DNA of 64,000 nt, taken from JALZKA01 sp963721645 (GTDB lineage Bacteria > Actinomycetota > Thermoleophilia > Solirubrobacterales > 70-9). The first letter of the stretch is position 1, and each line of letters starts with the position of its first letter. This document shows, piece by piece, positions 17,094 to 24,933 of this stretch. Both the position numbers and the translations under genes were made by a program. Below the pieces are notes generated by a model. It was given only the letters and a program-made list of their open reading frames with translations, was not told the DNA's origin and ran no database searches. The stretch covers positions 558,001 to 622,000 of the forward strand of contig CAVRJK010000002.1 of NCBI GenBank assembly GCA_963721645.1, read 5' to 3'.

Positions 17094-17675
17094 ATGGCAC
17101 GGACGCTCGACAACCGCATCGCGGCAGCGATCGCTGCGCTGATCTCGATGGCGCTCCTGACGCTCGTCTTGCTCGGTCCCGAGACCGGCGACGCGGCCGC
17201 GGCGAAGAAGTGCCCGAAGTCGAACGCCTCACCCGGCGAAGCCAGCTCGGATCAGCTGAGCGAGGCGATCCTCTGCCTGATCGGCAAGGAGCGCAGGAAG
17301 GCAGACCTCAAGGAGCTCGACACGGCCCGCTCGCTCACGCGCGTCGCCAAGAAGCACACGAGGGTGATGATCAAAAAGGACTGCCTCGATCACCGCTGCA
17401 AGGGCGAAAAGTCGCTCGAGGACCGCATCGTGAACTCGGGATATCCGATTCCCGGGGGTCGCTACGGGTTCGGTGAGGTAACCGGCTGCTCGCTGACGCC
17501 GCAGGCGATGGTGGACGCGTGGATGGACAGCCGCGTCCACCGCAAGCGGGTTCTGGGCAAGCGGTACCGCGATGTCGGGATCGGCGCCGGCAAGGGCAAG
17601 CCCGATGTTCCGAATTGCGACGACGGCCGGCCGCGCGGCGTCTACACCGTGATCTTCGGCTGGCGTAAGCGGTAG
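17094..17675 (+). CDS. secreted CAP (SCP/PR-1) domain protein, divergent
   Basis: About 193 residues with a signal peptide (basic start, then AAAIAALISMALLTLVLL, cleavage near AAAA). The rest follows the CAP layout: LCLIGKERRKADLKEL, AKKHTRVM, a Cys pair around CLDHRC, then WMDSRVHRKRVLGKRYRDVGIG. The usual GENIAW motif is replaced by GEVTGC, so the CAP cavity is altered. Bacterial CAP proteins are extracellular with mostly unknown roles. The next gene is a second, more typical CAP protein, so the pair probably arose by duplication. Confidence 0.8.
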   Translation: MARTLDNRIAAAIAALISMALLTLVLLGPETGDAAAAKKCPKSNASPGEASSDQLSEAILCLIGKERRKADLKELDTARSLTRVAKKHTRVMIKKDCLDHRCKGEKSLEDRIVNSGYPIPGGRYGFGEVTGCSLTPQAMVDAWMDSRVHRKRVLGKRYRDVGIGAGKGKPDVPNCDDGRPRGVYTVIFGWRKR

Positions 17676-17743
17676 GCCTGGACATCCGTCCAGGATTCGC
17701 GCTCTGACTTCCGGGCGCTGGCACCCGAGCCGATCGGGTGGGT

Positions 17744-18332
17744 ATGGCATTCGGAATCAACCAACCACGTCGACTTGCCCTTTTCGCCACGTTCTTCGGA
17801 GCGTTGGCCCTACTCTTCGCCGCTGGTCCGGGCGCTCAAGACGCGACCGCCGCGGGGCCCTGCAACAAGTGGGGCAACAAGGAGTCGAACGAGATCACGA
17901 AAGGTCACGCCCGCAAGGCGGTCCTTTGCCTACTCAACAGGGAGCGCCGTTCGCGCGGCCTGTCGGATCTCGATCGCGATAAAAAGCTTCAGCGCGCCGC
18001 CCAGCGCCACAACGACACCATGCAGGGCAAGCGTTGCTTCAGCCACCAATGCCCGGGTGAGGCGTCGCTCACGGGGAGGCTTCAACAGGTCAGATGGCTG
18101 ACCGGCGGACTCGACGCGTGGACCTATGGAGAGAACATCGCCTGGGGCTCGGGCCACCTGGCCACGCCAAGGAACATCGTCAAGCAGTGGATGAACAGCT
18201 CGGGTCATCGCGCCAACATTCTGAGTAACCGCTACGACGAGGTCGGCATCGGCTACGGCAAGGGCACGATTTCCTCAAGAGAGCGCCAACGGCGCGGTCG
18301 TCACGACGGATTTCGGCTGGAAGACCGGCTGA
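17744..18332 (+). CDS. secreted CAP (SCP/PR-1) domain protein, frame broken near the end
   Basis: Signal peptide (LALFATFFGALALLFAAG) followed by a good CAP domain: LCLLNRERRSRGL, AQRHNDTM, FSHQCPGEASL, YGENIAWGSG and WMNSSGHRANILSNRYDEVG, including the conserved His and Glu residues. As given the frame continues to 18373 with an Arg-rich non-family tail. Removing one A of the pair at 18277-18278 gives the normal CAP ending (GAVVTTDFGWKTG) and a stop at 18330-18332, which I use. ATG 17744 is preferred over the in-frame GTG at 17738. Paralogue of the gene upstream. Confidence 0.82.
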
Positions 18333-18418
18333 GGGCGATTCAGGCGGGCGCCAACCGCCGCCGATCCGATTAGGGTCTGGAGTCGAACCTGGCTCAGAGT
18401 CGCCATGTTCGCTCGCGC

Positions 18419-18967
18419 ATGGACGCCACCGGTGACATTTCGCTGTACGACACTGTGCGCAAAGCGCAGGCTGGTCTCGTTCCGCACGTCATGCACAAGC
18501 CGTCCATCGTCCGCATGTCGAAGCGCCTCGAGCGAGAGATCGCCGGCAAGGCTCAGCCGACCGGCGTTCTGTTTGGGTGCTTTCAGCGGGACCGCTATTT
18601 CCGCCAGAGCCTGCCGGTGTGGCACTGGCTTTCAGAGACAGCCGAGACGACGATCGTCTTTACCGTCGAGGCAGGCATCGAGCCCGCTCGCAACATCGTG
18701 CAGATCGCGACAGGTGAAGAACTTCCGATTGCGAGAGAGTGGGCTGTGATCTACTCGTACCCGGGGGGTGGGGAGGGCCTCGTAGCCCGCGAGATCGGCT
18801 CGTCAGTTACAGAGGAAGAGCGCCGGTTCGAAACGATCCGAATGACCGATCCACGCGTGGTCCTGACTGCCGCGCATGCCGCGCGCGACCTCGCTCTCGA
18901 CCGCTCGCCGGATCTCGCCGAACACCTGCCCGAGTGGTTCCGGCCTGTGCAAACCGCCGCCGCGTAG
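18419..18967 (+). CDS. DICT sensory domain protein
   Basis: 182 residues. The pattern SLYDTVRKAQAGLVPHVMHK, then SIVRMSKRLEREI, GVLFGCFQRDRYFRQS and a late AREWAVIYSYP matches the DICT domain, a sensory module found with diguanylate cyclases and two-component proteins. Here it stands alone with no output domain. A GGDEF protein gene lies about 490 bp downstream beyond two tRNAs, which is suggestive of c-di-GMP signalling but the GGDEF gene is in the mobile zone. ATG 18419; no signal peptide or membrane segment seen. Confidence 0.72.
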   Translation: MDATGDISLYDTVRKAQAGLVPHVMHKPSIVRMSKRLEREIAGKAQPTGVLFGCFQRDRYFRQSLPVWHWLSETAETTIVFTVEAGIEPARNIVQIATGEELPIAREWAVIYSYPGGGEGLVAREIGSSVTEEERRFETIRMTDPRVVLTAAHAARDLALDRSPDLAEHLPEWFRPVQTAAA

Positions 18968-18999
18968 ACCCGGAGGCGAGGCTATATTCCGGTTGTCCA

Positions 19000-19073
19000 G
19001 CGGGTGAGGTGTTACTGGTTGCATGCGACCCTTCCAAGGTTGAGGCAACGGGTTCGAGTCCTCGTCACCCGCT
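19000..19073 (+). tRNA. tRNA-Gly(TCC)
   Basis: Acceptor GCGGGTG pairs with CACCCGC. Anticodon arm CGACC-CTTCCAA-GGTTG carries TCC. T arm with TTCGAGT loop is present. No encoded CCA. Confidence 0.93.
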
Positions 19074-19116
19074 CTCACTTTCCAGGCCCAGACCGGCGCT
19101 AGACTCGCCCGGGTCA

Positions 19117-19190
19117 CGGGGCGTGGCGCAGTCTGGTAGCGCACTCGGCTGGGGGCCGAGCGGTCGCTGGTTCAAATCCAGTCGCCCCGA
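19117..19190 (+). tRNA. tRNA-Pro(GGG), integration hotspot
   Basis: Acceptor CGGGGCG pairs with CGCCCCG. Anticodon arm CTCGG-CTGGGGG-CCGAG carries GGG. T arm CTGG-TTCAAAT-CCAG is intact. The last 45 bases are repeated without change at 24258-24302, the typical footprint of an element that integrated in a tRNA 3' end. Confidence 0.95.
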
Positions 19191-19262
19191 TTTCCGTTCG
19201 GAGTCACGAAGAACCGCGAAACACCGCTTCTGGGCTTGAGTTCTCGGCTCTCTGAGCTACGA
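19146..19262 (+). repeat. att-like direct repeat, left copy (tRNA-Pro 3' half plus flank)
   Basis: 117 bp that recur at 24258-24374. The first 45 bp (inside tRNA-Pro) are identical; the next 72 bp are close, with several substitutions and one-base indels (for example CGAAACACC against CGAAAACACC). This is the intact, functional side of the duplication. Confidence 0.88.
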
Positions 19263-19457
19263 ACAACTGCGAAAGGCGCTAAGCACGGATGCTCTCGCAA
19301 CGCCGTGACTGGCCAGCGGGCGCTAGCAGTAGCGCGTCGTACCGAGTAGCAGCGCCACTGTATTGCCGACGTGAGCGCTCTCGACGACGAGCTGAGCGAG
19401 TCGTCGGCGCCCGGCGAGCGCTAAGCGAAAAACGCCGAGACGTCGATAGGAAACTTA

Positions 19458-20504
19458 ATGCCGAGCACAACCATCAGCCGCTGGCTTCGGACTGGCGCAC
19501 GCGACCCGGCAATGACCTCGCGCGTGCTCGGAGTGTTCTACCTGGCGGGCGCGTTGCTCGTTCTTGTCTCCATATTGCTCCCCCATCCGGAGGGGGCTAA
19601 TGACTTCGGCCTCTTCGGGATCTCCGCGGTGGCCGCGGCGGTGGGGAGCGCAAGCCTGATCTGGGCGCGTCGTGCGCGTACGTGGAGTGTGCACGCCGTG
19701 CTTGCCGCAGGTACAGGCCTGATCAGTCTTTGCGTGTACTTCGTGGGAGTCGCCAGCGGCATCTATTGGGGAATGTTCATCTGGGTAGTGCTCGTGGCCG
19801 GAAGCTTCTTTAGTGTGAGAGCCGTCGTTGCCCACGTCGGCTGGGTCATCATCAGCTGGGGGTCTGTCCTCGCGGTGGTCGAGGAGCCGAGCGGTTTCTC
19901 GCCGATCACTCGATGGACGTTGACCAGTTTCATCCTCGCGATCGCCGCGGTGGTAATGAGCGAGATCGTGGCCGGACGCAAGTTGATTGAGGAGGAGTTG
20001 GGGAGCGCCCGAGAAGAACTTGAGGCCCTCGCGCACCAGGATCCGCTAACCGGGGTCGCCAACCGGCGACTGTTCGAGCAGGAGCTTGTACGGGAGTTCG
20101 CGCAAGCCAAGCGGCGGGACGCGTCTCTCTCGATCGTGGCGCTGGATCTCGACAGGTTCAAAGAGTTCAACGACGAGCATGGGCATCTCGCGGGCGATCG
20201 GCTCCTGAAATCTGCGGCGAATCTGTGGAGCGAGGCGCTTCGTGCAGGTGATCTACTCGCTCGACTCGGTGGTGATGAGTTCATTGCACTCTTGCCCGAC
20301 TGCCCCCCGGCCGAGGCTAAGCAGGTGGCTAAGCGCCTTTGTGATGCGCTTCCTCTCGACTCTCTTGAGTGCGCATGCTCTTCAGGCGTCGCCGTCTGGA
20401 ACGGCAATGAGACGGCTGAGGATCTGCTCTTGCGAGCCGACAGGGCGTTGTACGAGACCAAAAGAGCCAACCGTGCGTCACTCCCCGAGGGAGAACTGCT
20501 CTAG
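19458..20504 (+). CDS. membrane-bound diguanylate cyclase (GGDEF)
   Basis: 348 residues. About six hydrophobic segments occupy residues 20-180 (for example VLGVFYLAGALLVLVSILL and WGMFIWVVLVAGSFF), then a short helix and a GGDEF domain: DPLTGVANRRLFE, DLDRFKEFNDEHGH, LARLGGDEFIALLP. RAGD five residues before GGDEF forms the I-site. The end is intact, unlike the paralogue at 10898. It lies just inside the left att repeat, so it is probably cargo of the tRNA-Pro island. AGGAAA precedes the ATG. The 190 bp before it contain a strong inverted repeat (CGACGAC/GTCGTCG near 19381-19405). Confidence 0.9.
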   Translation: MPSTTISRWLRTGARDPAMTSRVLGVFYLAGALLVLVSILLPHPEGANDFGLFGISAVAAAVGSASLIWARRARTWSVHAVLAAGTGLISLCVYFVGVASGIYWGMFIWVVLVAGSFFSVRAVVAHVGWVIISWGSVLAVVEEPSGFSPITRWTLTSFILAIAAVVMSEIVAGRKLIEEELGSAREELEALAHQDPLTGVANRRLFEQELVREFAQAKRRDASLSIVALDLDRFKEFNDEHGHLAGDRLLKSAANLWSEALRAGDLLARLGGDEFIALLPDCPPAEAKQVAKRLCDALPLDSLECACSSGVAVWNGNETAEDLLLRADRALYETKRANRASLPEGELL

Positions 20505-20650
20505 GGGCGAGCGGGGTTCTCGGTGCGGCTGTCTCAACAAAGGAAGAGGTGTGCGTTGGACGGGGAGCGTGACCCGTAGGTGGGGCGCAATTCGGTTGCA
20601 GAGGGGAGCAGATCTGACTCTGCGAAGGGATGTTCGCACCCTTTTGAACT

Positions 20651-20663
20651 AGTCGCCCCGACT
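20651..20663 (+). repeat. degenerate att core, internal copy
   Basis: AGTCGCCCCGACT is identical to the core at the tRNA-Pro 3' end junction of the right copy. It is preceded by TTTGAACT, as in the fourth copy at 24934 (TTTGAACC). It would mark an older junction between the GGDEF unit and the next cargo unit. Confidence 0.55.
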
Positions 20664-20736
20664 CAGTGCAAACGCGCATCGGGAGCGGGCTCTCGGTTCA
20701 TTGCTTCATGGGGAGGGGCTCGCCCTGCTCGCTCCC

Positions 20737-20767
20737 AGGTATGTGCTTCGCATGGAAAGCACCTAAC
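20737..20767. repeat. island palindromic repeat, copy 1
   Basis: Hairpin GTGCTT (20743-20748) with AAGCAC (20757-20762), loop of GCATGG type, followed by CTAAC. One of a family of about seven in 20.7-24.4 kb. Confidence 0.65.
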
Positions 20768-20880
20768 TCGGCAGGATGCACAAGCAGTTTTCTTTCTGTG
20801 AGACACGACACAAATGCCTTGCCAACCCGCTCCGTGTGTGAGACGGTGCAGGCGTTCGGGACCGACTAGGGAGGAAGGTC

Positions 20881-20988
20881 ATGAGGGAAACGTTCAGGCG
20901 AAGCTCGGCCTCAGAAGGTGTCACGACGGTGGCGTTGCTTGCTGGAACCGCGACGGCAGGCCGCCCCACGATGGAGAGAGCTGAGTGA
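20881..20988 (+). CDS. possible 35-residue leader ORF
   Basis: ATG 20881 follows a strong ribosome site (GGAGGAAGG, 3 bases before). It encodes about 35 residues (MRETFRRSSASEG...) with no recognisable domain and ends in TGATG, overlapping the ATG of the exported BNR protein. The strong ribosome site and the overlap suggest translational coupling. It may be a leader peptide or the leftover start of a lost gene. Confidence 0.35.
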   Translation: MRETFRRSSASEGVTTVALLAGTATAGRPTMERAE

Positions 20989-22547
20989 TGACGACGTCCC
21001 TTCGCATCCGGGAGTCAAACAGTTTGAGCACATTACGTAGGTGGGGGGCAGTGGGGCGGGGCCGATGGGTCTGGTTCGTCCTGCCAATAGCGGTCGCGAT
21101 GACGCTGGGTGCTGCCACGGCAGGCGCGACCAAGGCCAAGTTGAAGGCACTCGACCCAATTTCCGCAGCGAACCCGTACCCGAAGGATTGTGGTCCGGAC
21201 ATTGAAGGATCTGGCCTTGGCGAGGGCTTCGAGGATGCCGAAACCGAGGCCACGATCGCTGTCGATCCAAATAATCCGCGGAAGCTGATCACATCCTGGA
21301 TGCAGGATCTATACCTGGGTTACGTCGCCTCCCGTTCGCGTGATGGCGGCGCCTCATGGAGGGACGCCGAGGTCCCGGGGAACTCGAGCTGCTCGGGCGG
21401 CGGATTAGACATCGCGGCCGATCCTTGGCTTTCGATCGGCCCGGACGGTAGGGCGTACCTCGCGGGCTTCTCGCTCGACCTCCCCGACCCGAGTCTGCCG
21501 GTCCCCTACCGCACTCAGTTCCAGGTGAACACCTCCACGAACGGCGGTCGCTCGTGGTCGCAGCCCTCGGTCGTGGCCGGGGGGTACGTGGCAAGCCACG
21601 ACCAGCCGTCGATTACAGCTGATCCCGCCAAACCCGGTACCGCTTACGTCGTCTGGCAGGAGTTCGTCCAGGCCCTCTCGCCGGTTTCCCTAGATCTCCG
21701 CTTCTCTCGCACCCTCGATGGGGGCAAGAGCTGGTCAACTCCGCGCTCAACCATCATCCCGCCTCCGCCTGGAGCTCTGCTCAGGCCCGAGCTTCTGGTT
21801 CTTCCTGACGGGGATCTACTTGTGACCGCAGTATTACTCCAGCCGGCGACGGCGGCCACCCTCTCGCCCGTCCCGCTCGGAGTCCGTCCGACCTATTCGA
21901 TTCTGGCTCTGCGTTCCAGCGATGGTGGTGAGTCGTGGTTGCCCCCGGTGACCGTCGCGGAGTTCCGCGGTAGCGGCGGACCCCCGTGCTCGCCCTTCGA
22001 GGACCCCGAGACCGGCGAGCCCGTCCAAACATGTGAGCCCTTCTATGGCGCCGACGTCTCTCGCGACGGCACCGCGTACATCGCCTGGCGCCACGCCACC
22101 TCCGCTGAGACCGGGGAGATCCGGATCGCCAGATCAGGCGATGGCGGAGCAACGTGGAGCCGGACGGCGACGGTCGCCCGTTCCGGAGCGCAGATGTTTC
22201 AGCCGGCCCTTGCCCTGAGCGGCAACGGCACCGTCGGAGTGACGTATCACGACCTGCGAAACGACGTGCCCGGGGACCGCCCCTTCTCGACGGACGTCTG
22301 GTTCGCACACTCCCACGACCGCGGGCGAAGCTGGCACGAGCGGCACCTTGCGGGTCCCTACGACCTGCGGCGGGCCGGGTATCGCAAGATCCCCGTAGAG
22401 GGTCGCCACCTCGGCGACGACCCTCACGGGCTCGTCGGCCTTCCTGGCGGTTTTGCGACCGCCTTTGCGATGGCGGCGCCCAGAGCGACTGTCGGCGCGA
22501 GCGACGTGTTCTTCGCTCGCCTCCGGGTCGGGCGGAGCCAGAGATAG
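20988..22547 (+). CDS. exported BNR/Asp-box repeat (sialidase-like propeller) protein
   Basis: About 519 residues with a long basic N-terminus and a signal segment (VWFVLPIAVAMTLGAATAGA). Six Asp-box motifs of form SxDxGxxW are visible: SRDGGASW (about 117), STNGGRSW, TLDGGKSW, SSDGGESW, SGDGGATW and SHDRGRSW, which predicts a six-bladed beta-propeller like sialidases. The Arg triad of true sialidases cannot be placed, so an extracellular glycan- or protein-binding role is as likely as an enzyme. ATG 20988 overlaps the stop of the short upstream ORF. Island cargo, followed at once by palindromic repeat 2. Confidence 0.8.
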   Translation: MTTSLRIRESNSLSTLRRWGAVGRGRWVWFVLPIAVAMTLGAATAGATKAKLKALDPISAANPYPKDCGPDIEGSGLGEGFEDAETEATIAVDPNNPRKLITSWMQDLYLGYVASRSRDGGASWRDAEVPGNSSCSGGGLDIAADPWLSIGPDGRAYLAGFSLDLPDPSLPVPYRTQFQVNTSTNGGRSWSQPSVVAGGYVASHDQPSITADPAKPGTAYVVWQEFVQALSPVSLDLRFSRTLDGGKSWSTPRSTIIPPPPGALLRPELLVLPDGDLLVTAVLLQPATAATLSPVPLGVRPTYSILALRSSDGGESWLPPVTVAEFRGSGGPPCSPFEDPETGEPVQTCEPFYGADVSRDGTAYIAWRHATSAETGEIRIARSGDGGATWSRTATVARSGAQMFQPALALSGNGTVGVTYHDLRNDVPGDRPFSTDVWFAHSHDRGRSWHERHLAGPYDLRRAGYRKIPVEGRHLGDDPHGLVGLPGGFATAFAMAAPRATVGASDVFFARLRVGRSQR

Positions 22548-22578
22548 GCTCCGGTCGCAGATCAGGGTGCCGAGATAG

Positions 22579-22612
22579 ATGCTTTGGACGAAAAGCTTCT
22601 AACTCCTTTCTA
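22579..22612. repeat. island palindromic repeat, copy 2
   Basis: Hairpin GCTTT (22581-22585) with AAAGC (22592-22596), loop GGACGA, then TTCTAACTCCTTTCTAG. It lies between the BNR gene and the SnoaL-like gene. Confidence 0.65.
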
Positions 22613-22628
22613 GGAGATACTGCGCGGG

Positions 22629-23030
22629 ATGTCGCAGGCCTACGTGGAGATCGTGCGCCGTGGTTACCGTGCATTCAACGAGCGCAATGTCGATGCGCTC
22701 CGCGACGATGTGCACCCTGGCTTCGAGCTCGATTTCTCCGAGTCGCGCAGTCCGGATCGAGGGACATACACCGGCCTCGAGGGGATCAGGCAATTGTTCA
22801 GCCTTTACTGGGAGGCATTCGAGTCGTTCACTCTCGAGCCGGAGGAGTTCATCGAGGCGGACGACGCGGTCATAGCCCTCGTCCACGGTGCCGGCCGAGG
22901 CCGCGGCAGCGGGGTCGATGTCGAGGTTCGCGGTCCACATCTGTGGACGTTTCGTGATCGGAAAGTGATCGGCTTCACTCTCTACCAAGACCTGCCGGAG
23001 GCCCTCGAAGCCGCGGGATTGTCGGAGTAA
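22629..23030 (+). CDS. SnoaL-like / ketosteroid isomerase-like protein
   Basis: 133 residues with the NTF2-superfamily opening YVEIVRRGYRAFNERNVDAL, a DFSESRSPDRGTYTGLEGIRQLF turn and a W-T-F-RDRKVIGF strand near the end. Small soluble protein, function unknown. It is preceded by AGGAG about 12 bases upstream and its stop codon is followed directly by palindromic repeat 3. Confidence 0.75.
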   Translation: MSQAYVEIVRRGYRAFNERNVDALRDDVHPGFELDFSESRSPDRGTYTGLEGIRQLFSLYWEAFESFTLEPEEFIEADDAVIALVHGAGRGRGSGVDVEVRGPHLWTFRDRKVIGFTLYQDLPEALEAAGLSE

Positions 23031-23137
23031 GTGCTTTGGACGAAAAGCATCCATTGCGCTTCGCACGGAATGCATCTATGTGCGCCCCGTCGGGCAAGCA
23101 GGCGACTTAGGCGCTTTTCGTCCAAAGCACCTAAGTC
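23031..23137. repeat. island palindromic repeats, copies 3a-3c
   Basis: Three copies in 107 bp between convergent genes. 3a (23032-23049): TGCTTT-GGACGA-AAAGCA class. 3b (about 23055-23076): GCGCTTCGCACGG-type, imperfect. 3c (23106-23135): the best hairpin, CTTAGG-c-GCTTT, loop TCGTCC, AAAGC-a-CCTAAG, a 12-position stem with one mismatch. Could act as a two-way terminator. Confidence 0.68.
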
Positions 23138-23140
23138 CTT

Positions 23141-23524
23141 CTAGATCGCTCCTTGGCAGTACTCGTACGAGATCACAAACCAGCCGCGGTCAAGCTGGTC
23201 GACGTAGAGACGCACCAGCTCGGATTCTCCGTCGCTGTATGCGTAGGTCACTCTCTTTTCGTTTTCCTTGAGCACCTCGAAGTCGCCAAGGTCCACGTCA
23301 CCGCCCTCCTGTCGCAGAAAGACTTCGACGGCACCGCTAGGCGTCGACTCTCCGACGGCACTTGCGTCGAGGTCGTAGACGGCGCTCCTGCGGTCTTCGC
23401 CACTGGGGCAAGTTGTCGTTGAAGCTGACGCGGGGTCGGGGTCAGAGTCCGCAGGTTCATCTCCGCCGCAGCTTGCCAAGGCAAGCGCGAGAACGACACA
23501 TACGACACCTCCCCGATTACTCAT
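23141..23524 (-). CDS. predicted lipoprotein of unknown function
   Basis: 127 residues. The N-terminus has a short hydrophobic core and lipobox (VVLALALASCGG), so Cys19 would be lipidated and the protein anchored outside the membrane. An acidic Ser/Thr linker follows, then a small alpha/beta domain with SGAVEVFLRQEGG and WFVISYEYC. I do not recognise the domain; many actinobacterial lipoproteins of this size are unassigned. It is the only gene on this strand within the island and lies between palindromic repeats on both sides. Confidence 0.72.
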   Translation of the reverse strand: MSNRGGVVCVVLALALASCGGDEPADSDPDPASASTTTCPSGEDRRSAVYDLDASAVGESTPSGAVEVFLRQEGGDVDLGDFEVLKENEKRVTYAYSDGESELVRLYVDQLDRGWFVISYEYCQGAI

Positions 23525-23571
23525 TCACCCACACTACGCCCGATTGGCAGCTTCATCACCACCCCGCCATG

Positions 23572-23605
23572 AGTGCTTCTCGTCCAAAGCACCTAAGTTC
23601 TTTCG
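23572..23605. repeat. island palindromic repeat, copy 4
   Basis: Hairpin GTGCTT (23573-23578) with AAGCAC (23587-23592), loop with TCGTCC, then CTAAGTTCTTTC. Sits upstream of both divergent neighbours. Confidence 0.65.
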
Positions 23606-23650
23606 ACGGCGCGCTTCAAGGCCCGAGCATCGATATTCGATGAAACTGTC

Positions 23651-24101
23651 GTGACTTCTTCTCACTCTGAGTCGGACAGGAGCTTCTTTGACGCTCTACG
23701 GGAACCTCGCGAGAGCGAACTTGTTGACAGCCTCATACGAGGGGGATTCGTCGTCGCGCTCTCTGGGGTTCTCGCGTTGCTTAACCCAGCCCTAGGAGGC
23801 GTGTTCTTCGCCGCCTCGGTCTTCGTCGGGCTGGCCATCGGTCCGCCATGGGTGCGACGCGGTGCGTTCGTCGTGCTTAGGGGCGGCTATCTCGGCTCTC
23901 GACGTTGGCCTCCTTCTGGACCGAGCCACGGATGACTCCGGCGAGATGGCTGGCGGACTCGTCATCCTCGCCATCGGGCTCTTCAACCTCTCCTTCGGTG
24001 TGATTCCTGCCCTATCGAGGCGGCTGGTGATCGTGGGCGTGGTTGACCTGATCCTCCTCGGTCTCTGCCTCGGGTTGCTGTCACAGATGACTATTGGCTG
24101 A
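23651..24101 (+). CDS. small membrane protein, frame broken in the middle
   Basis: Two overlapping frames look like one gene. The first (GTG 23651, about 75 useful residues) has hydrophobic segments GFVVALSGVLALLNPALGGVF and an amphipathic turn GPPWVRRGAF. The second (to 24101) continues with ALDVGLLLDRATDD, GGLVILAIGLFNLSFGVI and IVGVVDLILLGLCLGLL. Removing one G from the run at 23881-23884 joins them into a protein of about 149 residues with four membrane segments. No family recognised. Either a sequencing insertion or a decayed gene in the island. Confidence 0.55.
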
Positions 24102-24114
24102 GGGCGAGACTTAT

Positions 24115-24134
24115 GTGCTTTCCATGCAAAGCGC
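24115..24134. repeat. island palindromic repeat, copy 5
   Basis: GTGCTTT (24115-24121) pairs with AAAGCGC (24128-24134) around loop CCATGC, 14 bases after the membrane protein stop. Confidence 0.62.
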
Positions 24135-24257
24135 CTACGGCGTCCCGCGGTTCCGCTTTGGTACCGGCTGCTACGTCCAATGTGTCCAGATCGTCCGCGG
24201 ACGCGGACCCATCGGACAATCTGGACGCTCCGGGACGTATAGACATCCACGGCCTGC

Positions 24258-24374
24258 CGGCTGGGGGCCGAGCGGTCGCTGGTTCAAATCCAGTCGCCCC
24301 GACTTCTGACCGAAGCCACGAAGAACCGCGAAAACACCGCTTCTGGGCTTGATTCTCGGCTCTCTGAGCTACGA
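24258..24374 (+). repeat. att-like direct repeat, right copy (tRNA-Pro 3' half plus flank)
   Basis: Second copy of the 117-bp repeat. Positions 24258-24302 are identical to the last 45 bases of tRNA-Pro(GGG), beginning in the anticodon stem and ending at the discriminator base; the following 72 bp match the left flank with scattered differences. There is no 5' half of the tRNA, so this is the element-generated partial copy. Confidence 0.88.
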
Positions 24375-24383
24375 CAGCTGTGA

Positions 24384-24400
24384 CGCTTTCATGGAAAGCG
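24384..24400. repeat. island palindromic repeat, copy 6
   Basis: CGCTTTC and GAAAGCG form a 7-bp stem around ATG. It begins 10 bp after the right att repeat. Confidence 0.55.
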
Positions 24401-24450
24401 GTAGGGAGAAGCGCGGCACTGAAGACCGACCCGAGTTGGTCGAGCCCGGG

Positions 24451-24904
24451 CTAGCGGAGCCTGAGCCGAAGCACTACCTCATCGTCGAGCACTTCACCGG
24501 TGGGCTCAAAGCCGTAGCGCTCGTAGAAGGGAATCGGGCTGCCGTCGCCCTGACTGGCGCTCGTACTCAGCACCTCGACCCCTGGTCGGCCAAGAAAATG
24601 CTTGACGATCAGGTCGAGCGCTGCTGTGCCAAAGCCTTTCCGCTGATGACGCTCGTCAATGAGGAGCTTCCACAGGTAATGCGGTATGTAGTCGGGGCTT
24701 CGGACCTCGTCGGCAATCATCACGAACCCCACCGGCGTGTCGTCGGAATAAACCGCCCAGCACAGGGCGCAAGCGTCGGGGTGTTCTGCGGCCTCGCGTA
24801 ATGACTCGAGCGACGCCGCTGACGAAGCGCTCTTGACTCGGCGATACGCGCAGCGCCTCGGCCGCTTGACGGTTTGAGTCGTCAAGCGGACGGAGCGAAA
24901 CCAC
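24451..24904 (-). CDS. GNAT N-acetyltransferase (diamine/SpeG-like), frame broken near the N-terminus
   Basis: The C-terminal part is a clear GNAT domain: VGFVMIADE, LWKLLIDERHQRKGFGTAALDLI with the acetyl-CoA loop QRKGFG, and FYERYGFEPTGEV. This pattern is that of spermidine/diamine acetyltransferases. The matching N-terminus (MVSLRPLDDSNRQAAEAL) is in another frame starting at GTG 24904. Dropping one base near 24808 joins them through GVAESLREAAEHP. As given, a start at 24912 in the C-terminal frame gives an unnatural N-terminus. It lies between the right att repeat and the fourth att core, so it may be a separate cargo unit. Confidence 0.75.
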
Positions 24905-24933
24905 GGGCCCACACTAGTCGGCGCCTCTTTGAA

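Larger units (their letters stand above)
20505..20880. other. gene-free stretch inside the island
   Basis: No convincing gene. It holds a degenerate att core (20651-20663) and the first palindromic repeat (20737-20767). Composition is patchy and short frames here lack family similarity. Confidence 0.5.
24102..24450. other. gene-free stretch holding the right att repeat
   Basis: No gene. It contains palindromic repeat 5, the right tRNA-Pro-derived att repeat (24258-24374) and repeat 6. The tRNA here is only a 3' half and cannot work. Confidence 0.6.

Noticed and set aside
20737..20767. Integron attC site
   Set aside because: ACCTAAC resembles an attC core, but the paired outer cores and an integrase are missing, and the other palindromes lack the AAC end.
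24258..24302. Second tRNA-Pro gene
   Set aside because: Only the 3' half is present; acceptor 5' strand and D arm are absent, so it is an att footprint.
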